From positions 124,001-188,000 of the forward strand of contig CAJNCW010000004.1 of the NCBI GenBank assembly GCA_905221345.1: a stretch of DNA of 64,000 nt, written 5' to 3'. Every line of letters starts with the position of its first letter. The stretch's first letter is position 1. Under the pieces are notes generated by a model that did not search any database, had not been told where the DNA came from, and saw only the letters and a list, made by a program, of their open reading frames with translations. Shown one piece after another: positions 37,485 to 50,893 of this stretch. The DNA comes from a bacterium (GTDB taxonomy: Bacteria; Bacillota; Bacilli; Lactobacillales; Streptococcaceae). A program made the position numbers and the translations under genes.

Positions 37485-40400
37485 TTAAAACAACTCATCA
37501 AACAAACTCAACTGATTATCCTCTGGCATATTACCGAGAATGCCCATTTCATCCATCTTTTCAACCAAGGTTGATGAGAGTCCACCACGCTTGCGGAGTT
37601 CGGTTTTAGAGAGGAATTCTCCCTCTTCACGCGCACGCACCAACTGCTTAGCAACGTTCTCTCCCAGACCATCCATTGCTACAAATGGCGGAATGAGAGT
37701 GTCCCCATCGATGAGGAACTCTGTTGCCTGACTACGGTAGAGATCGAGTTTTCCAAACTTGAAACCACGTTCCCACATTTCATTGACAATCTCAAGAGTG
37801 GTATAGAGGTCAATTTCCACATTAGAGGTTTCATTATTCTTCCGTTTTTCAGCGATTTCTTCCATTCTACGCTTGATGGCATTCAAGCCCGCACCCATGG
37901 TCTTGATATCAAAGGCCTTGGCGCGGATAGAGAAGTAAGCACAGTAATAATAAATGGGATGGTGAACCTTGAAGTAAGCTACACGCAAGGCCATCATAAC
38001 GTAGGCTGCCGCATGGGCCTTAGGGAACATATACTTGATTTTTCCACAGGATTCGATATACCACTCTGGTACCTTATTAGCCTTCATGGCTTCGATATAG
38101 CCATTTCGCTCCTCTTCGGAAATCTTCAACCACAAGCCCTTACGTACCCGTTCCATGATGGTAAAGGCCATCTTAGGTTCAAGACCAGCATGCATGAGGT
38201 AAACCATGATGTCGTCTCGACAACCGATAACAGTTGATAGATCCGCAATCCCTTGTTTAATCAAATCTTGTGCATTCCCCAACCAAACGTCAGTACCGTG
38301 GGATAATCCAGACAACTGAAGCAATTCCGCAAAGGTCGTTGGATGCGTTTCATCAACCATCCCACGTACAAAGTTGGTTCCAAACTCTGGGATTCCCAGC
38401 ATGCCCGTCGGCGTTCCGATTTGCTCCGGCGTCACCCCAAGCACATCCGTCCCAGAAAAGAGGGCCATGACACCTTCATCATCCATAGGGATTTCATTAG
38501 GGTCAATCCCAGACAAGTCCTGCAGTTTCCGAATCATGGTCGGATCATCATGTCCCAGCACATCGAGTTTGAGGACGTTCTCATCGATATCGTGGAAGTT
38601 AAAGTGAGTCGTCTGCCATTCAGCCGTCACGTCATCTGCTGGATACTGAACAGGCGTAAAGTCGTAGACGTCCATGTAGTTCGGAATAACAACGATTCCC
38701 CCTGGGTGTTGTCCTGTTGTCCGCTTGACACCAGCCGCACCTTGAGCGAGGCGTTCCACCTCCGCATCACGATAAAATTTGCCATAGTCACGCTCGTAAC
38801 CCTTGACAAAGCCATAGGCCGTCTTAGCAGCAACTGTACCAACCGTTCCTGCACGGAAGGCATATTCTGAACCAAAGATATCACGCACATCCAAGTGGGC
38901 GCTAGGCTGGTCTTCTCCCGAGAAGTTCAAGTCAATATCGGGAACCTTATCTCCGTCAAAACCAAGGAAGGTTTCAAAGGGAATATCTTGCCCATTTTTG
39001 CTGAGTTTGTGACCGCAGTTTGGACAGTCCTTATTGGGCATATCAAATCCTGAACCGTAAGAACCATCGGTGATAAACTCACTGTACTGACACTGATCAC
39101 AGACATAGTGAGGAGAGAGGGGATTGACCTCCGTAATCCCAATCATGGTCGCAACGAAACTGGACCCAACAGACCCACGAGAACCAACCAAGTATCCCCG
39201 TTCATTGGAACGTTGTACCAGCATCTGCGATGCCAGATAAATCACGGCAAATCCATTCCCCAGAATAGAGGTTAATTCTTTTTCAATCCGCAAATCAACA
39301 ATATCTGGCAGCGGATTTCCATAAATCTCAAAGGCCTTCTTATAGGTCAACTCAGCGACCGTTTCTTCCGCCTTGTCAATGAAAGGCGTATACAAGTCAC
39401 CCTTAACAACCTCAACAGGTTCAAAGACTTCTGCCAAGGCATTGGTGTTTTCAATAACCAATTTACGAGCCAGTTCCTCGCCTAAGAAAGCAAATTCATC
39501 CAACATCTCATTAGTCGTTCGAAAATGAGCCTTTGGCAAAGGAGCTGGTTGGGCATGTTCGCCGTGACCGATGGTTCGGTTAATCATAGCCCCCTGTCCC
39601 AAACTACGGACGATGATTTCACGGTAAATCTCTTCTTCCGGTTCGATATAGTGAACATTTCCCGTAGCCAGTACAGGTTTACCAAGACGGTCCCCGACCT
39701 CTATCAAACTCTTGATAATGGTCTGGAGTTCCTCCATATCCTTGACCTGCTCTTTAGCAATCAAGGGTGCATAGATAGCTGGTGGCATGACCTCAATAAA
39801 GTCATAATACTTGGCCACCTCAACCGCCGCATCCACACCTTGGGAAACAACCGCATCAAAAACTTCACCCTCGGAGCAAGCCGACCCCAAAATCAAACCT
39901 TCCCGATGGGCATCTAGAACCGTTCTCGGAATCCGTGGCACCCCTTCAAAATACTTGGTATTAGACAAAGAAACCAGTTTAAAGATGTTTTTTAGACCTA
40001 CTTGATTCTTGACATAAATGGTCGCATGCTTGATCCGAGCTTTTTTATAAGAGTCTGGACTAATCAAATCAATGTTGAGTCTAGCTAAATCAGTCACACC
40101 ATGTTTCTCTGCCACCTCTTTGATAAAGATGAAGAGCAGACGACCAGTAGCTTCCGCATCGTAGTTGGCCATGTGGTGGTGTTCAAGTGCTACACCAAAA
40201 CGCTTAGTCAAAGGTCCCAAACCATGACGTTTATACTCAGGATAAAGGTTTCTAGCAAACTCCAGCGTATCGATAACTGGCTGGCTAATTTTAGGCAGAC
40301 CATGGCGCTCATAGTTGGCATTCATAAAGCCAACGTCAAAGGTGGCATTGTGGGCAACTAAGACCGTATCCTTACAGAATTCTTGGAATTCTTGCAAAAC

Positions 40401-41876
40401 TTGTTCCAGTGGTTTGGCATTTTTGACATGATCATCCGTAATTCCAGTCAACTCAGTAGTAAAAGCTGACAAGGGATGTCCAGGATTGATAAATTCATCA
40501 AATTCAGCAATGACATTCCCCTTGTACATCTTAGAGGCCGCAACCTGAATCAAGTCATTATAGATGGCTGAAAGACCTGTCGTTTCCACGTCAAAGACCA
40601 CATAGGTCGCTTCCGACAAGTCCATCTCCACTTCGTTATAAACGATAGGAACGCGGTCCTCTACAATATTGGCTTCCATTCCATAGATCAGCTGGATTCC
40701 AGCTTTCTTGGCCGCCTTATAGCCATGCGGGAAGGACTGGACATTCCCGTGGTCCGTGATAGCAACCGCCTTGTGTCCCCACTTAGCAGCTGTCTCAACG
40801 ATTTTTTCTACCTCTGGCAGAGCATCCATGGTCGACATGTTAGTATGAGCATGAAACTCAACCCGACGCTCACCTTCTGGCATCAAATCCTTGCGCTCAT
40901 AGTGAACAACTTCCTGCACATCCTGGACGTTCATGGTCAAATCTCGTGTAAAGTTATTCATCTCTACATTTCCACGAACACGGAGCCAAGAATTTTTCTT
41001 GATGATGTCAAACTTCTGAGCCTCTTCCTCATTTTTAACCCATTTTTGCATTGAGAAACTTGAACTATAGTCCGTCATTTTAAAGTTGATCAAAACACGA
41101 CCCGTTCTGGTCACTTTTTGCTCGACATCAAAGACTACCCCTTCAAAGACCAAACGATTTTCCTCAGTTGTCACGTCAATCATCTGGGTAACTTCTGCCT
41201 TATCTAGTTTTGGCTTGGCTGCAGCCTTTTTAGCCTGAAAATCAAAGACTGGCTTCTCTTCTACTGGAGGAGGGGCCATTTGTTCCAGTTGCTCCATAGC
41301 TCGGAGCGCTTCCTCATTGGCAGCTTGAACAATCTGTTCATTCTCCGTATAGAAGGCTTCCTCCTGCTCTTGTGTAAGGGCATCATTCTTTTCTATCTGA
41401 CAGACAAAGGCTGGGAAACCAAACTTTTCAAGTTGCTTTGCTAGATTAGGAAGATGATTCTTCTTAAAGTGTTCCTTATCAATCGCCTCTGAACCTTCAA
41501 TAAAGAGCTGATTTCCTTCCGCACGAACTTGCAGGTTCTGATAAAGAGACTTAAACCCTTGGCTAGCACACGAACCTTCAGAAAAAGCCTCCTTATAGTA
41601 GGCCTGCAAGAGTTCATTTGAAAATTCCTGAGAGAGAGCCTTGATTTCGAAAACAGCTCGATTCCCTGTCTTAGAAAATTCTTCACTAAGCCCTTTCTTT
41701 AACTCTAAAAAGATTTCAATCGGTAAAATATTAGAAAATACAAAATGAAATTCCCAAATCTTACTAATTTTATGAACCACAACACGCTCAATACTTGCAT
41801 CAACAAGAGCAGGATCCTGTCGCAGCTGATCAGAGATTCCTAGTTGATTCATTAAAATTTCAAACTTACTTGACAT
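37485..41876 (-). CDS. polC: DNA polymerase III alpha subunit, PolC type
   Basis: 1463 residues, the Gram-positive replicative polymerase. Order of domains: N-terminal region about 1-220, OB fold (about 235-330), PHP domain split by the proofreading exonuclease ([13 protein letters not shown] before; [17 protein letters not shown] with the DEDD acidic residues from about 425), zinc finger CDQCQY...CPNCGHK near 930, then palm and fingers ([21 protein letters not shown]) and a C-terminal tandem HhH region. Full length and intact. Transcribed alone or with the downstream small gene. Confidence 0.98.
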   Translation of the reverse strand: MSSKFEILMNQLGISDQLRQDPALVDASIERVVVHKISKIWEFHFVFSNILPIEIFLELKKGLSEEFSKTGNRAVFEIKALSQEFSNELLQAYYKEAFSEGSCASQGFKSLYQNLQVRAEGNQLFIEGSEAIDKEHFKKNHLPNLAKQLEKFGFPAFVCQIEKNDALTQEQEEAFYTENEQIVQAANEEALRAMEQLEQMAPPPVEEKPVFDFQAKKAAAKPKLDKAEVTQMIDVTTEENRLVFEGVVFDVEQKVTRTGRVLINFKMTDYSSSFSMQKWVKNEEEAQKFDIIKKNSWLRVRGNVEMNNFTRDLTMNVQDVQEVVHYERKDLMPEGERRVEFHAHTNMSTMDALPEVEKIVETAAKWGHKAVAITDHGNVQSFPHGYKAAKKAGIQLIYGMEANIVEDRVPIVYNEVEMDLSEATYVVFDVETTGLSAIYNDLIQVAASKMYKGNVIAEFDEFINPGHPLSAFTTELTGITDDHVKNAKPLEQVLQEFQEFCKDTVLVAHNATFDVGFMNANYERHGLPKISQPVIDTLEFARNLYPEYKRHGLGPLTKRFGVALEHHHMANYDAEATGRLLFIFIKEVAEKHGVTDLARLNIDLISPDSYKKARIKHATIYVKNQVGLKNIFKLVSLSNTKYFEGVPRIPRTVLDAHREGLILGSACSEGEVFDAVVSQGVDAAVEVAKYYDFIEVMPPAIYAPLIAKEQVKDMEELQTIIKSLIEVGDRLGKPVLATGNVHYIEPEEEIYREIIVRSLGQGAMINRTIGHGEHAQPAPLPKAHFRTTNEMLDEFAFLGEELARKLVIENTNALAEVFEPVEVVKGDLYTPFIDKAEETVAELTYKKAFEIYGNPLPDIVDLRIEKELTSILGNGFAVIYLASQMLVQRSNERGYLVGSRGSVGSSFVATMIGITEVNPLSPHYVCDQCQYSEFITDGSYGSGFDMPNKDCPNCGHKLSKNGQDIPFETFLGFDGDKVPDIDLNFSGEDQPSAHLDVRDIFGSEYAFRAGTVGTVAAKTAYGFVKGYERDYGKFYRDAEVERLAQGAAGVKRTTGQHPGGIVVIPNYMDVYDFTPVQYPADDVTAEWQTTHFNFHDIDENVLKLDVLGHDDPTMIRKLQDLSGIDPNEIPMDDEGVMALFSGTDVLGVTPEQIGTPTGMLGIPEFGTNFVRGMVDETHPTTFAELLQLSGLSHGTDVWLGNAQDLIKQGIADLSTVIGCRDDIMVYLMHAGLEPKMAFTIMERVRKGLWLKISEEERNGYIEAMKANKVPEWYIESCGKIKYMFPKAHAAAYVMMALRVAYFKVHHPIYYYCAYFSIRAKAFDIKTMGAGLNAIKRRMEEIAEKRKNNETSNVEIDLYTTLEIVNEMWERGFKFGKLDLYRSQATEFLIDGDTLIPPFVAMDGLGENVAKQLVRAREEGEFLSKTELRKRGGLSSTLVEKMDEMGILGNMPEDNQLSLFDELF

Positions 41877-42018
41877 TCAATTTCCTCACATTATTCTCTT
41901 ACTATTTTACCATAATTAAAGAAAATATATAGCCAGTACCATCTCCCTTGCGACTTAGATGAAAAGATTTTATCATACTTATAGTGGTTAAAACTGTACT
42001 GATTAGTCGTTACATATT

Positions 42019-42052
42019 AAAAAATGAGATGAACACCATCTCACTCTTTTTA
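42019..42052 (-). terminator. terminator of the GH1 gene
   Basis: Minus strand GAGTGAGATG-gtgtt-CATCTCATTTTTT immediately after the stop. Confidence 0.88.
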
Positions 42053-42055
42053 TTC

Positions 42056-43435
42056 TTAAAATCCATTATTGTCGCTGAGCTCTTTGAACCAGTGGCCTGA
42101 TTTCTTCAGGCGGCGTTCTTGCGTTTCCAAGTCAAGCTCAACCAAACCATAGCGGTTTTTATAGCTATTGAGCCATGACCAGCAATCGATAAAGGTCCAA
42201 ATCAAGTAACCCTTACAGTTGGCCCCGTCTTCAATGGCACGGTGGAGTTCACGAAGATGACCTTTGACAAAGTCAATACGATAGTCGTCCTGAATCATGC
42301 CATTCTCACGGAACTTGTCTTCACCTTCAACACCCATACCATTCTCTGTCAGCATCCACTCAATATTGCCATAGTTTTCCTTGATATTTTGGGCGATATC
42401 ATAAATTCCTTGCTCGTAGATTTCCCAACCGCGGTGGGGATTAATCTTACGGCCCGGCATGATATAAGGCTCGTAAAAATGCTCTGGCAAGAGTGGGCTA
42501 TCAGGATGCTTGGCAAAACGTGGCGCCATAACACGCAAAGGTTGGTAATAATTGACTCCTAGGAAGTCAACGGTGTTCTCGCGGATGAGTTCCAACTCTT
42601 CAGCTGTATACTCTGGCAGCAAATCATGCTCAGACAAGATTTTCACTAATTCTTCTGGATAAGCCCCCAAAACAGACGGGTCTAGGAAAGATTGAGCCTG
42701 GAAGAGGTCGGCAATGCGAGCAGCCTTGACATCCGCTGGATGCTGGCTACGTGGATAGGCTGGTGTCAAGTTAAGGACAATCCCAATCTTGGAATCAGGC
42801 AAGACCTCATGACAGGCTTTAACCGCAAGACTACTAGCCAGTTGTGTGTGATAGGCAACCTTAACCGCAGCTTTGGCATCCACCTTGTGAGGATAGTGGG
42901 CATCATAGAAATAGCCAAACTCTACGGGGACAATGGGCTCGTTAAAGGTAATCCATTGGTCTACCAAGTCACCGTAAGTCTCAAAACAAAAACGAGCATA
43001 GTCTTCATAGGCTGAGACAGTCGCCTTATTTTCCCAGCCATCCCCAGTTTCTTGAAGGGCAAAAGGAAGGTCAAAGTGATAGAGATTGACTAGAAGATGG
43101 ATTCCCTTAGCCTTAATGGCTTCAAATACCTGACGGTAGAAAGCCACCCCTTGAGGATTGACCTCTCCACGGCCTCGTGGGAAAATGCGAGACCACTGGA
43201 TAGAAGTGCGGAAGGCTGTATGCCCAGTCTCTACCAAAAGCTCAATATCCTTTTCCCAGTTTTCATAGAAAGTCGATGTTTTGTCAGGTCCAATCCCATT
43301 GTAGTAGCGATTGGGTTCCACCTGATACCAATAATCCCAGAGATTATCTCCCTTGCCATCACCAAGAACTCGTCCTTCTGTCTGTGGTCCAGAAGTGGAG
43401 GAACCCCAAACAAAATCCTTTGGAAATTTTATCAT
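42056..43435 (-). CDS. bglA: GH1 6-phospho-beta-glycosidase
   Basis: 459 residues, a complete GH1 TIM barrel. Acid/base Glu in TFNEPIVP, nucleophile Glu in LTENGMG, N-terminal FPKDFVWGSSTSG. Near the C-terminus the phosphate-site stretch is CWSWLNSYKNRYG: the Ser-Trp pair of phospho-glycosidases is present and the Glu of non-phospho GH1 enzymes is absent. The Lys two places before the Tyr in LacG (EKRYG) is replaced by Asn (KNRYG). No PTS gene lies next to it; in pneumococcus it likewise stands between proS and glmS. Cellobiose- or gentiobiose-6-P are possible substrates. Confidence 0.88.
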   Translation of the reverse strand: MIKFPKDFVWGSSTSGPQTEGRVLGDGKGDNLWDYWYQVEPNRYYNGIGPDKTSTFYENWEKDIELLVETGHTAFRTSIQWSRIFPRGRGEVNPQGVAFYRQVFEAIKAKGIHLLVNLYHFDLPFALQETGDGWENKATVSAYEDYARFCFETYGDLVDQWITFNEPIVPVEFGYFYDAHYPHKVDAKAAVKVAYHTQLASSLAVKACHEVLPDSKIGIVLNLTPAYPRSQHPADVKAARIADLFQAQSFLDPSVLGAYPEELVKILSEHDLLPEYTAEELELIRENTVDFLGVNYYQPLRVMAPRFAKHPDSPLLPEHFYEPYIMPGRKINPHRGWEIYEQGIYDIAQNIKENYGNIEWMLTENGMGVEGEDKFRENGMIQDDYRIDFVKGHLRELHRAIEDGANCKGYLIWTFIDCWSWLNSYKNRYGLVELDLETQERRLKKSGHWFKELSDNNGF

Positions 43436-43475
43436 AGTTTTACCTCTTCATTTACTCATTTTCCCCATTATATAG

Positions 43476-43520
43476 AAAAAACAAGGTAAAAACTAGTTAC
43501 ATTTTTTCCTTGTTTTTCTT
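43476..43520 (-). terminator. terminator of the uppS-cdsA-eep-proS operon
   Basis: AAAAACAAGG pairs with CCTTGTTTTT around a 20-nt loop with extra A/T pairs, directly after the proS stop on the minus strand. Confidence 0.75.
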
Positions 43521-43532
43521 CTGATTATAGTT

Positions 43533-46660
<3,128 letters not shown>

Positions 46661-46675
46661 TCAATATTCCTTTCT

Positions 46676-47479
46676 TTAGAAGAGGCCAAACAAGTGCATG
46701 ATAGGAAAGACAACTAACATACTATCAAAACGATCCAACACACCACCATGTCCCGGGATAAATTTCCCTGAATCCTTGACACCGAAATGGCGTTTCATAG
46801 CACTCTCAATCAAATCACCAAACTGACCTGCCACACTGAAGAAGACAGCAAAGAGGCTCATTCTATAAATCCCATAAGGGAGAGCAACTGTGCTATCTAC
46901 TAGCATGAAGATTGCTGTTACCAGTACCGCACCTAGAATCCCACCGATGAAGCCCTCAATACTCTTATTAGGAGAAACCCTCGGAGCCAGCTTATGTTTA
47001 CCAAAATTCATCCCTGTCAGGTAAGCAGCACTATCTGTCGCCCAAACGATAAAGAGGGCAAGGAGAACCTTATCAAATCCAGCTATACGAGCATCCAGTA
47101 AGGCATTAAAACCAAAACCAACATAAAAACTCACAGCAATTGGAAAAGCAGCATCTTCAATCGTATAGCTTTTACTGAAAACGGTCGTCCCTAGCATAAT
47201 TGTAATCAAAACACTGTAGGCAACCACATTCCCATCAACTGGTAGGAATGTCAGATAGTTTTCTAAAGGAATTGTTAGGGCAAATGTCGCAAAGAGGGCC
47301 AAGGCGCCCTCGATGGTCATGGTCTTTAGCCCCTTCATCTGCAAGAGTTCATGGACAGCCAGCATGGCTAACAAACCAATCCCTATCTGCAACAAGAGTC
47401 CTCCCACAAATAAGACTGGAAGGAAAATAGCCAGAGCCAATACCGCAAACAATGTTCTCTTTTGTAAATCTTGGGTCAT
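46676..47479 (-). CDS. cdsA: phosphatidate cytidylyltransferase
   Basis: 267 residues, about eight membrane helices. CdsA signature at the C-terminus: S-x-MKRHFGVKDSGKFIPGHGGVLDRFDS. Makes CDP-diacylglycerol for phosphatidylglycerol and cardiolipin. Follows uppS by 8 nt. Confidence 0.97.
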   Translation of the reverse strand: MTQDLQKRTLFAVLALAIFLPVLFVGGLLLQIGIGLLAMLAVHELLQMKGLKTMTIEGALALFATFALTIPLENYLTFLPVDGNVVAYSVLITIMLGTTVFSKSYTIEDAAFPIAVSFYVGFGFNALLDARIAGFDKVLLALFIVWATDSAAYLTGMNFGKHKLAPRVSPNKSIEGFIGGILGAVLVTAIFMLVDSTVALPYGIYRMSLFAVFFSVAGQFGDLIESAMKRHFGVKDSGKFIPGHGGVLDRFDSMLVVFPIMHLFGLF

Positions 47480-47487
47480 ATCTTCTC

Positions 47488-48246
47488 CTAAACTCCTCCA
47501 AAACGGCGATTGCGACGATTATAGGCCGTAATAGCCTCCTGCAAAGAGGTCTCATCAAAATCAGGCCACAAGGTATCCGTAAAGTAAAGCTCGCTATAGG
47601 CTGCTTGCCATGGCAAGAAATTACTCAAACGCAATTCACCACTCGTACGGATAATCAAATCAGGATCTCGCAAATCCTTTGGCAGATGCTGGGTGAAAAG
47701 ATACTCCCCAACCATATCCTCTGTGATGTCACCAGGATTGATTTTCGCATCTAGAACATCCTGAGCTATCAACTTAAGAGCCTGCGTAATCTCAGAACGT
47801 CCACCGTAATTGAGGGCAAAATTGAGAATCAAACCCGTATTGTTCTTGGTCAATTCCTCTGCTTTTGTCAAGGCTTCGAAAGTTGGCTTAGGTAGGCGAT
47901 CTGTCTCCCCAATCATCTGAATCTTAACATTATTTGCATGCAATTCAGGGACGTAGTTGTCATAAAACTCGACTGGCAAGTTCATGATAAACTTGACTTC
48001 TTGATCTGGGCGCGTCCAGTTTTCCGTTGAAAAGGCATAGACTGTCATTACCTTGACGCCCAGTTTATTGGCTGCCTTGGTCACCTTTTGGAGAGCTTCC
48101 ATCCCCGCCTTATGACCAAAAACCCGTGGTTGCATCCGTTTTTTAGCCCAACGACCATTCCCATCCATGATGATGCCAATATGAGCAGGAACCTGTGTTG
48201 GAACCTCGACTTCTACAGCTTTATCTTTCTTAAAAAATCCAAACAT
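47488..48246 (-). CDS. uppS: undecaprenyl diphosphate synthase
   Basis: 252 residues from ATG at 48246 (MFGFFKKDK), with AGGA upstream. Cis-prenyltransferase: IGIIMDGNGRWAKKR (catalytic Asp), GHKAGMEAL, YAFSTENW, LIIRTSGELRLSNFLPWQ and SELYF. Makes the lipid carrier for peptidoglycan and teichoic acids. First gene of uppS-cdsA-eep-proS. Confidence 0.97.
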   Translation of the reverse strand: MFGFFKKDKAVEVEVPTQVPAHIGIIMDGNGRWAKKRMQPRVFGHKAGMEALQKVTKAANKLGVKVMTVYAFSTENWTRPDQEVKFIMNLPVEFYDNYVPELHANNVKIQMIGETDRLPKPTFEALTKAEELTKNNTGLILNFALNYGGRSEITQALKLIAQDVLDAKINPGDITEDMVGEYLFTQHLPKDLRDPDLIIRTSGELRLSNFLPWQAAYSELYFTDTLWPDFDETSLQEAITAYNRRNRRFGGV

Positions 48247-48336
48247 GATCTTATTCCTATTCAAAAATCTATCGTTTCATTATACCATATTTCCATATTT
48301 TCTTCTATTACTAAGTTATTAGCCCTTCTTACAAAC

Positions 48337-48429
48337 AAAAAATAAGCCGCCTGTTTGGGCGACTTTATTTTATAGGGAGATTATTATGAAAAAGTTTTAG
48401 GAGTTTAAGTTAAGTTCTTCTTAACTTAT
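48337..48429 (-). ncRNA. cia-dependent small RNA (csRNA/ccn family)
   Basis: About 93 nt. It starts 6-7 nt after a TATACT (-10 at 48441-48436) that itself lies 10 nt after a CiaR box. The RNA begins with a perfect 9-bp hairpin (TAAGTTAAG-aagaa-CTTAACTTA). It then has a single-stranded AU-rich stretch with CUCC blocks and ends in a terminator hairpin GUCGCC-caaaca-GGCGGC followed by UUAUUUUUU. The middle contains CATAATAATCTCCC, the exact antisense of a ribosome site plus start codon (GGGAG-N6-ATG). This 5'-hairpin, open anti-SD/anti-AUG region and terminator is the csRNA architecture of S. pneumoniae, which repress comC and other mRNAs. Which csRNA number it corresponds to cannot be fixed from sequence alone. 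Confidence 0.85.
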
Positions 48430-48435
48430 GGACTT

Positions 48436-48468
48436 AGTATACACCTCCTAGCTTAAATTTTTCTTAAG
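48436..48468 (-). promoter_or_regulatory. CiaR-controlled promoter of the csRNA
   Basis: CiaR direct repeat CTTAAG-AAAAA-TTTAAG on the minus strand (48468-48452). Ten nt further on is TATACT (48441-48436). The 10-nt distance between repeat and -10 is the one known for CiaR-activated promoters. No independent -35 is needed. Confidence 0.85.
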
Positions 48469-48668
48469 TTTTTTTGAGAAATGAAAAATCTAAAATAAGA
48501 TTGCCCACTTGGGTGTACGAAAAGTACCTCAAATCATCTCAAATAGCCAATCTGAGTCTAAAACCTAGCTTTTTCTGAAAGTATTTCAAGCTGACACCTT
48601 ATTTTCATAGTTTATAGATTGGAACTTTGCTTCATAGGTCACTTTCACAATGCACTTATCTATCACTA
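48469..48668 (-). other. gene-free stretch with a large imperfect hairpin
   Basis: 200 nt between the ABC transporter operon and the csRNA promoter. No credible ORF. Its main structure is AGATTG..CAATCT (48498-48553) with inner GTAC-gaaaa-GTAC. On the minus strand it is followed by TATTTT and may terminate the ABC operon. Confidence 0.5.
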
Positions 48669-49433
48669 TCAAATCATGTATTCTACACTATAGGTGGCAT
48701 CTGATAAGATACGAGCCAGGAACTGCTTGGTTCGTTCTTCTTGTGGACGACTAAAGAAATCGTGTGGATTATTCTCCTCTACGATACGGCCTCCATCCAT
48801 GAAAATAACGTGGTTAGCGACATCCCTAGCAAATCCCATCTCATGTGTGACGACTACCATGGTCACACCTTCTCCCGCCAACTGTTTCAGAACATCCAAA
48901 ACATCTCCAACCAACTCAGGGTCTAGTGCAGATGTTGGTTCATCGAGTAAAATCACCTCGGGCTTGACGGCAATGGCACGCGCAATTCCTATTCGTTGTT
49001 GTTGCCCTCCAGATAGCTGAGAAGGGTAGTAGTCTTTGTAGGCCAGTAAACCAACTTTTTCCAAGGCAGATTCTGCACGTTTGAGCGCTTCTTCCTTGGG
49101 AACTTTACGAGCTACGATTAGGCCTTCTAGAATATTTTCCAGAGCAGTTTTGTTTGCAAAGAGATTGTAGTGTTGGAAAACAAAGGCTGTTTTTTGGCGA
49201 ATTTCTAGAATGTCTTTCTTGCTTAATTTGGCTAAATCATAGGTCTTTCCTGCCAAGGTCAAACGGCCACTGTCAGCTTTTTCTAAGTGGTTGAGACAAC
49301 GGAGAAAGGTCGTTTTCCCCGAACCTGATGGTCCTAAGATAACGACGACATCCCCTTGGTTGACCTGGAGATTGACATTCTCCAGTACCTGCCTCTCACC
49401 AAATGTTTTTGCGATATGTTCTACTTGTAACAT
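48669..49433 (-). CDS. amino-acid-type ABC transporter ATPase
   Basis: 254 residues. Walker [13 protein letters not shown]-loop FQHYNLF, signature [14 protein letters not shown], Walker [13 protein letters not shown], His switch THEMGF. The length and the absence of an extended C-terminal domain place it with polar amino-acid (HisP/GlnQ/TcyC/TcyN) ATPases. Last of a four-gene transporter set, 9 nt after the permease. Confidence 0.93.
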   Translation of the reverse strand: MLQVEHIAKTFGERQVLENVNLQVNQGDVVVILGPSGSGKTTFLRCLNHLEKADSGRLTLAGKTYDLAKLSKKDILEIRQKTAFVFQHYNLFANKTALENILEGLIVARKVPKEEALKRAESALEKVGLLAYKDYYPSQLSGGQQQRIGIARAIAVKPEVILLDEPTSALDPELVGDVLDVLKQLAGEGVTMVVVTHEMGFARDVANHVIFMDGGRIVEENNPHDFFSRPQEERTKQFLARILSDATYSVEYMI

Positions 49434-49442
49434 CCTGTCCTC

Positions 49443-50165
49443 CTATACAAAACGTGCGCTAGATGCTTTTGCACTCTTTTCTTTTTTCACATAGCCTTTC
49501 TCCAGTAGAGAGAAGCCCCACTGAATCAAACCACAGATCAAAATATACTGCAAAAAGATCACAAAATAAGACTCAAAATACTGGTAACCGTAGGACGCTT
49601 CCACACGAGCAATAGCGGTGATATCCTTGATGGTCATGACAAAGACCAGGGAGGTCCCTTTGACGATATTGATCACCAGATTGGCCAAGTTAGGCAAGGC
49701 TGAGCGCAAGGCTTGAGGAAAAACAATCCTTAAATAGGCCTGGGTCGTAGTCAGCCCAATCGCATGCGCTGCCTCTAGTTGTCCCTTGTCCACCGTCAAG
49801 ATAGCTGAACGCAAAATCTCCGATAAACTCCCGACTGTCATCAAACTATAAATGATAAAGGCATAGTAGAGAGGATCAAGTTTGAAAATATCAAAGTCGC
49901 TTCCTATGCTTTTGAAAAATTGATTCAGCAAACTTGGAAACAAACTATAAAAGAAGAGAATCAATAAAATCGGAGGAGTCGCTCGGATAAAAGCCAGATA
50001 AACCAGAGAAAAACTCCTCACCCCTCGAACCTTGTAAATCTGCCCCAAGGCTAAAAATAGAGCCGGTAAAAAGCTTAAGACCATAGCCACAATCATGATA
50101 ATCAAGGTGATTGGCACACCCTTCAAGGTCTCCAGAAAGGTCTTAACAATATAGTCTATGTCCAT
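49443..50165 (-). CDS. amino-acid-type ABC transporter permease 2
   Basis: 240 residues, five or six membrane helices, HisM/HEQRo domain. EAA loop EAAHAIGLTTTQAYLRIVFPQ. Resembles the TcyL/TcyM permeases of cystine-type importers. Forms a heterodimer with the adjacent permease, with which it abuts by 3 nt. Confidence 0.9.
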   Translation of the reverse strand: MDIDYIVKTFLETLKGVPITLIIMIVAMVLSFLPALFLALGQIYKVRGVRSFSLVYLAFIRATPPILLILFFYSLFPSLLNQFFKSIGSDFDIFKLDPLYYAFIIYSLMTVGSLSEILRSAILTVDKGQLEAAHAIGLTTTQAYLRIVFPQALRSALPNLANLVINIVKGTSLVFVMTIKDITAIARVEASYGYQYFESYFVIFLQYILICGLIQWGFSLLEKGYVKKEKSAKASSARFV

Positions 50166-50168
50166 TTC

Positions 50169-50861
50169 TTACCTCCCTTTTGTTTCCAAAGACTTCTCAA
50201 GCAAACGACTCAAGCTAGAAATAACCAAGGCAATCCCCCAATAAAGAAGCGCAACTGCCGTATAGGTTTCCAGAGAGTAGTTCCCTAAATTGCGACTAAT
50301 CAAGAGATTGCCTGCCCCCATAACATCAACGAAACCAATCGTATAAGCCAAGGCAGCATCCCGCATCAGATTGAGAATAGCGGTTGTTATATTGGGAAGA
50401 GCAACTTGAAAAGCTTGGGGAAAAATGATTCTCCAAAAAGTCTGACTTGGAGTCAAACCAATACTAAGCCCGGCTTCTGTCTGCCCCTTTGGAATAGCTT
50501 GATAGGCCGCCTTGAAAACCTCGGCAACGATAGCCGCAAACAAGAGAATCATCGTCAAGAGAACAAAAATAGTTTTAGACCAGTTGTTGATATCCAAACC
50601 AAGCCACCATTTCAGAAATTCTGGCAAGCCATAAAAGACTAGAAAAAGCAATACAATCGGCGGTGTACAACGAAGGGTAAAGATATAGCCTTTGGAAATC
50701 GCTGCAAAACTCTTGTCTTCTCCTACTTGTGCCCAGGCCAAGAGACCTCCAAAAAGGGAACCAAGAAGAGTGGTAAAAAAGAGAATGGACAAGGTCATAG
50801 GAAGTGCCTGCCATAAGGTCGGTAAAAACTGAAAGACCTTGGAAAAATCATAAGAAACCAT
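50169..50861 (-). CDS. amino-acid-type ABC transporter permease 1
   Basis: 230 residues, five or six membrane helices. EAA loop TEAGLSIGLTPSQTFWRIIFPQ and conserved RCTPPIVLLFLVFYGLPEF. Partner of permease 2. Lies 32 nt after the binding protein gene. Confidence 0.9.
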   Translation of the reverse strand: MVSYDFSKVFQFLPTLWQALPMTLSILFFTTLLGSLFGGLLAWAQVGEDKSFAAISKGYIFTLRCTPPIVLLFLVFYGLPEFLKWWLGLDINNWSKTIFVLLTMILLFAAIVAEVFKAAYQAIPKGQTEAGLSIGLTPSQTFWRIIFPQAFQVALPNITTAILNLMRDAALAYTIGFVDVMGAGNLLISRNLGNYSLETYTAVALLYWGIALVISSLSRLLEKSLETKGR

Positions 50862-50893
50862 GCAAAACCCTTTCTAGTCTTGGAATTTCTGGT

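Noticed and set aside
48386-48400. Four-codon leader peptide ATGAAAAAGTTT-stop behind GGGAG
   Set aside because: These bases are better explained as the opposite strand of the csRNA anti-SD/anti-start region; no gene follows on the plus strand.
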